Position numbers and translations under genes: made by a program | Shown here: positions 12,628 through 14,225 of the stretch, in pieces | Numbering within the stretch: the first letter of the stretch is position 1 | Layout of the letters: each line of letters begins with the position of its first letter | The notes under the pieces: model-generated | Databases searched by the model: none | What the model was told of the DNA's origin: nothing | What the model saw: only the letters and a program-made list of their open reading frames with translations | Assembly: GCA_964609365.1 (NCBI GenBank) | Contig: CAZSRC010000021.1 | Span: 1 to 14,225 of the forward strand | Direction: 5' to 3' | Length of the DNA: 14,225 bases | Source of the DNA: GCA-002840305 sp964609365 | GTDB taxonomy: Bacteria; Patescibacteriota; Patescibacteriia; Patescibacteriales; UBA12465

Positions 12628-14139
12628 ATGTCAGAAAAAGTGTTATCAGTTGCATTGATCGGCTTGGACGCACAATTAATAGAAGTAGAGGCTGATATTG
12701 GCGGTGGCGACCTAGGACTTTTTTCTATAGTCGGGCTTCCAGATAAATCTATTTCAGAGTCCAGAGAACGAGTTCGTAGTGCTATAAAAAGTATGGATAT
12801 AAAATTTCCCAGAAGAAAAGTTTTAGTAAATCTAGCTCCGGCTGATTTTAAAAAACAGGGCCCGGGTTATGACCTAGCCATTGCCATTAGTATTTTATCT
12901 AACTTATATGAATTAAAAGAAGATTTTAAAAACTCAGTTTTCTTAGGTGAATTAGCATTAAACGGAGATCTTAGGCCTATTAATGGTATCTTATCTATGC
13001 TCTCTTATTTAAAAAAAATAAAAATAGAAAAAGTTTATTTGCCTTTTGAAAATTTTTTTGAAGCTAATTTAATTAAAGATATTAAAATTTTTCCAGTTAA
13101 AAATATTAAAGATTTATTTAAACATTTAATGGGCTCCAAATTAATTTATCAACATAAAAATATTTCTATTGATTTTATTAAAAATAATACTTCTTTTGAT
13201 ATAGCAAATATTAAGGGACAATCTCAAGCTAAAAGAGCTCTAGAAATATCTGCTGCAGGTGCTCATAATATTTTAATGTTTGGACCGCCCGGATCAGGTA
13301 AAACGGTTTTAGCTAAATCTTTAGTATCTGTTTTGCCAGACTTAAGTTATGAAGAAATTTTAGAGTTAACAAAAATATATAGTATCTCTGGTAAGCTAAA
13401 TAATGAAAAAATAATTTCTCAAAGACCTTTTAGATCACCTCATCATAGCGCCTCCTCTGCCTCTTTGTTGGGTGGTGGTTCTTGGCCAAAACCAGGTGAA
13501 ATTTCTCTTTCTCATAGGGGTGTTTTATTTTTAGATGAGTTTCCTGAGTTTCCTAGATTTATTCTAGAAAACTTAAGGCAACCGCTAGAAGATGGTATTA
13601 TTAATATTTGTAGAACCTCTTATTCTGTTTTTTTTCCAGCAAAATTTATGCTAGTTGCGGCGATGAATCCTTGTCCTTGCGGTTATTTTGGAGATAAAGA
13701 TAAAAAATGTATATGTTCTAACTCTCAACTTTTAAATTATAAAAAAAGAATATCAGGGCCAATTAGCGATAGAATTGATATTTTTATTGAAGTGCCAAGA
13801 GTTAACTTTGATAAATTATTTAGTAATAAAAAAGAGGAGAGCTCAGTAGAAATAAAAAAAAGAGTTGAAATTGCTAGAAAAATACAACTGAAAAGGTTTT
13901 TTGGTCTCGAAATTTTTACTAATTCAGAGATGAGTATTGAAAATATAAAAAATTTTTGCAAAGTTGATCCTCAAACTGGAGACTTATTAAGAGAGGCTGT
14001 TGATAAATTAAAATTATCAGCTAGGGCATATTTTAGGATTTTACGTTTGTCTAGAACAATAGCAGATTTAAGATTATCAGAAAATATAGGATTTGATGAT
14101 GTGGCAGAGGCTCTTCAGTATAAGGCCAGACCAGATTAA
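12628..14139 (+). CDS. comM: ComM/YifB-type Mg-chelatase-like AAA+ ATPase
   Basis: 503 aa, full length for the family. N-terminal ChlI/Lon-type domain (residues 1-165: VLSVALIGLDAQLIEVEADI, FSIVGLPDKSISESRERVRSAI, NLAPADFKKQGPGYDLAIAI). AAA+ core: Walker A GPPGSGKT (219-226), RPFRSPHHSAS (266-276), Walker B VLFLDEFPEF (299-308), and an arginine-containing SGPISDRIDIFIEVPR (376-391). A Cys cluster NPCPCGYFGD..CICS (C349, C351, C361, C363) may bind zinc. C-terminal Mg-chelatase domain (about 400-500) ends in RTIADL..V.EAL.YR-type sequence. In naturally transformable bacteria ComM is a hexameric helicase that extends branch migration of incoming single strands. No Shine-Dalgarno. It follows smc after a terminator and is probably transcribed alone. 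Family identity is certain; the transformation role is by homology. Confidence 0.93.
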   Translation: MSEKVLSVALIGLDAQLIEVEADIGGGDLGLFSIVGLPDKSISESRERVRSAIKSMDIKFPRRKVLVNLAPADFKKQGPGYDLAIAISILSNLYELKEDFKNSVFLGELALNGDLRPINGILSMLSYLKKIKIEKVYLPFENFFEANLIKDIKIFPVKNIKDLFKHLMGSKLIYQHKNISIDFIKNNTSFDIANIKGQSQAKRALEISAAGAHNILMFGPPGSGKTVLAKSLVSVLPDLSYEEILELTKIYSISGKLNNEKIISQRPFRSPHHSASSASLLGGGSWPKPGEISLSHRGVLFLDEFPEFPRFILENLRQPLEDGIINICRTSYSVFFPAKFMLVAAMNPCPCGYFGDKDKKCICSNSQLLNYKKRISGPISDRIDIFIEVPRVNFDKLFSNKKEESSVEIKKRVEIARKIQLKRFFGLEIFTNSEMSIENIKNFCKVDPQTGDLLREAVDKLKLSARAYFRILRLSRTIADLRLSENIGFDDVAEALQYKARPD

Positions 14140-14162
14140 TTAAAAAACTTTTATTTTATCTC

Positions 14163-14190
14163 TTGACCCCATCGGGGGGGGTGTTATAAT
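14163..14190 (+). promoter_or_regulatory. Strong promoter reading out of the right edge
   Basis: TTGACC (14163-14168), 16-bp spacer, TATAAT (14185-14190), with TG at 14182-14183 as an extended -10. The spacer holds CCCC, ATC and a run of eight G, very unusual in this AT-rich window. Transcription would start near 14197, within two tandem copies of GATTGTTA (14193-14200 and 14202-14209). The gene it serves lies beyond the window. No clear terminator for the comM-like gene was seen before it. Confidence 0.7.
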
Positions 14191-14225
14191 AGGATTGTTA
14201 AGATTGTTAGGACTTTTAAGATATT

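Noticed and set aside
1..14225. Alternative genetic code (TGA as Gly, as in Gracilibacteria or SR1)
   Set aside because: All large genes translate in full with the standard code and their motifs are intact; no in-frame TGA is needed.

Overview
The window looks like a chromosomal segment of a very AT-rich bacterium with a small genome, most likely a member of the Candidate Phyla Radiation (Patescibacteria). This is an inference from three things. Several proteins resemble CPR-type versions, above all the SMC head with its PGKK, LSGGERA and DEVDAALDEAN motifs. Shine-Dalgarno (SD) sequences are almost absent. Two proteins have no recognisable family. All the genes read through with the standard bacterial code, with TGG for Trp. 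Every chromosomal gene stops at TAA; only the transposase ORF stops at TAG. No rRNA, tRNA or CRISPR array was seen.

Layout. Positions 1-1299 hold the right part of an IS3-family insertion sequence: orfA and orfB in a -1 frame relation, a candidate frameshift signal and a right-end inverted repeat. The left end lies outside the window. Downstream, a promoter and a very long leader hairpin precede an unknown 186-aa protein that ends in an intrinsic terminator. A compact unit follows, with its own promoter, a full Shine-Dalgarno sequence, a 33-codon membrane peptide gene and a bidirectional terminator. On the minus strand lie an unknown charged 266-aa protein and a two-helix membrane protein with a bacterial PH domain.

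From a divergent promoter region at about 3814-3904 a plus-strand run begins: alpha-glucan phosphorylase, a P2-type cation ATPase, and a membrane-anchored DUF192 protein that overlaps the ATPase gene by 11 bp. These three are probably one transcript. Then come a separately transcribed histone H1-like Lys/Ala/Pro/Val repeat protein, an SMC protein, and a ComM/YifB-type AAA+ ATPase. Most of these have their own candidate promoter and terminator. The window closes with a strong promoter that points out of the right edge.

How the genes relate: phosphorylase (glucan to glucose-1-phosphate) and the ion pump are housekeeping functions that share a transcript by position only. The H1-like protein and SMC are both chromosome-architecture factors and sit side by side. 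ComM acts on incoming DNA during natural transformation in bacteria where it has been studied. I see no clearly new multi-gene defence or metabolic system. The points most worth a second look are the IS3 frameshift/pseudoknot signal, the 26-bp leader hairpin with directional G-U pairs, the hidden 33-aa membrane peptide gene, the 81-bp duplication in the H1-like gene, and the apparent lack of a hinge domain in SMC.
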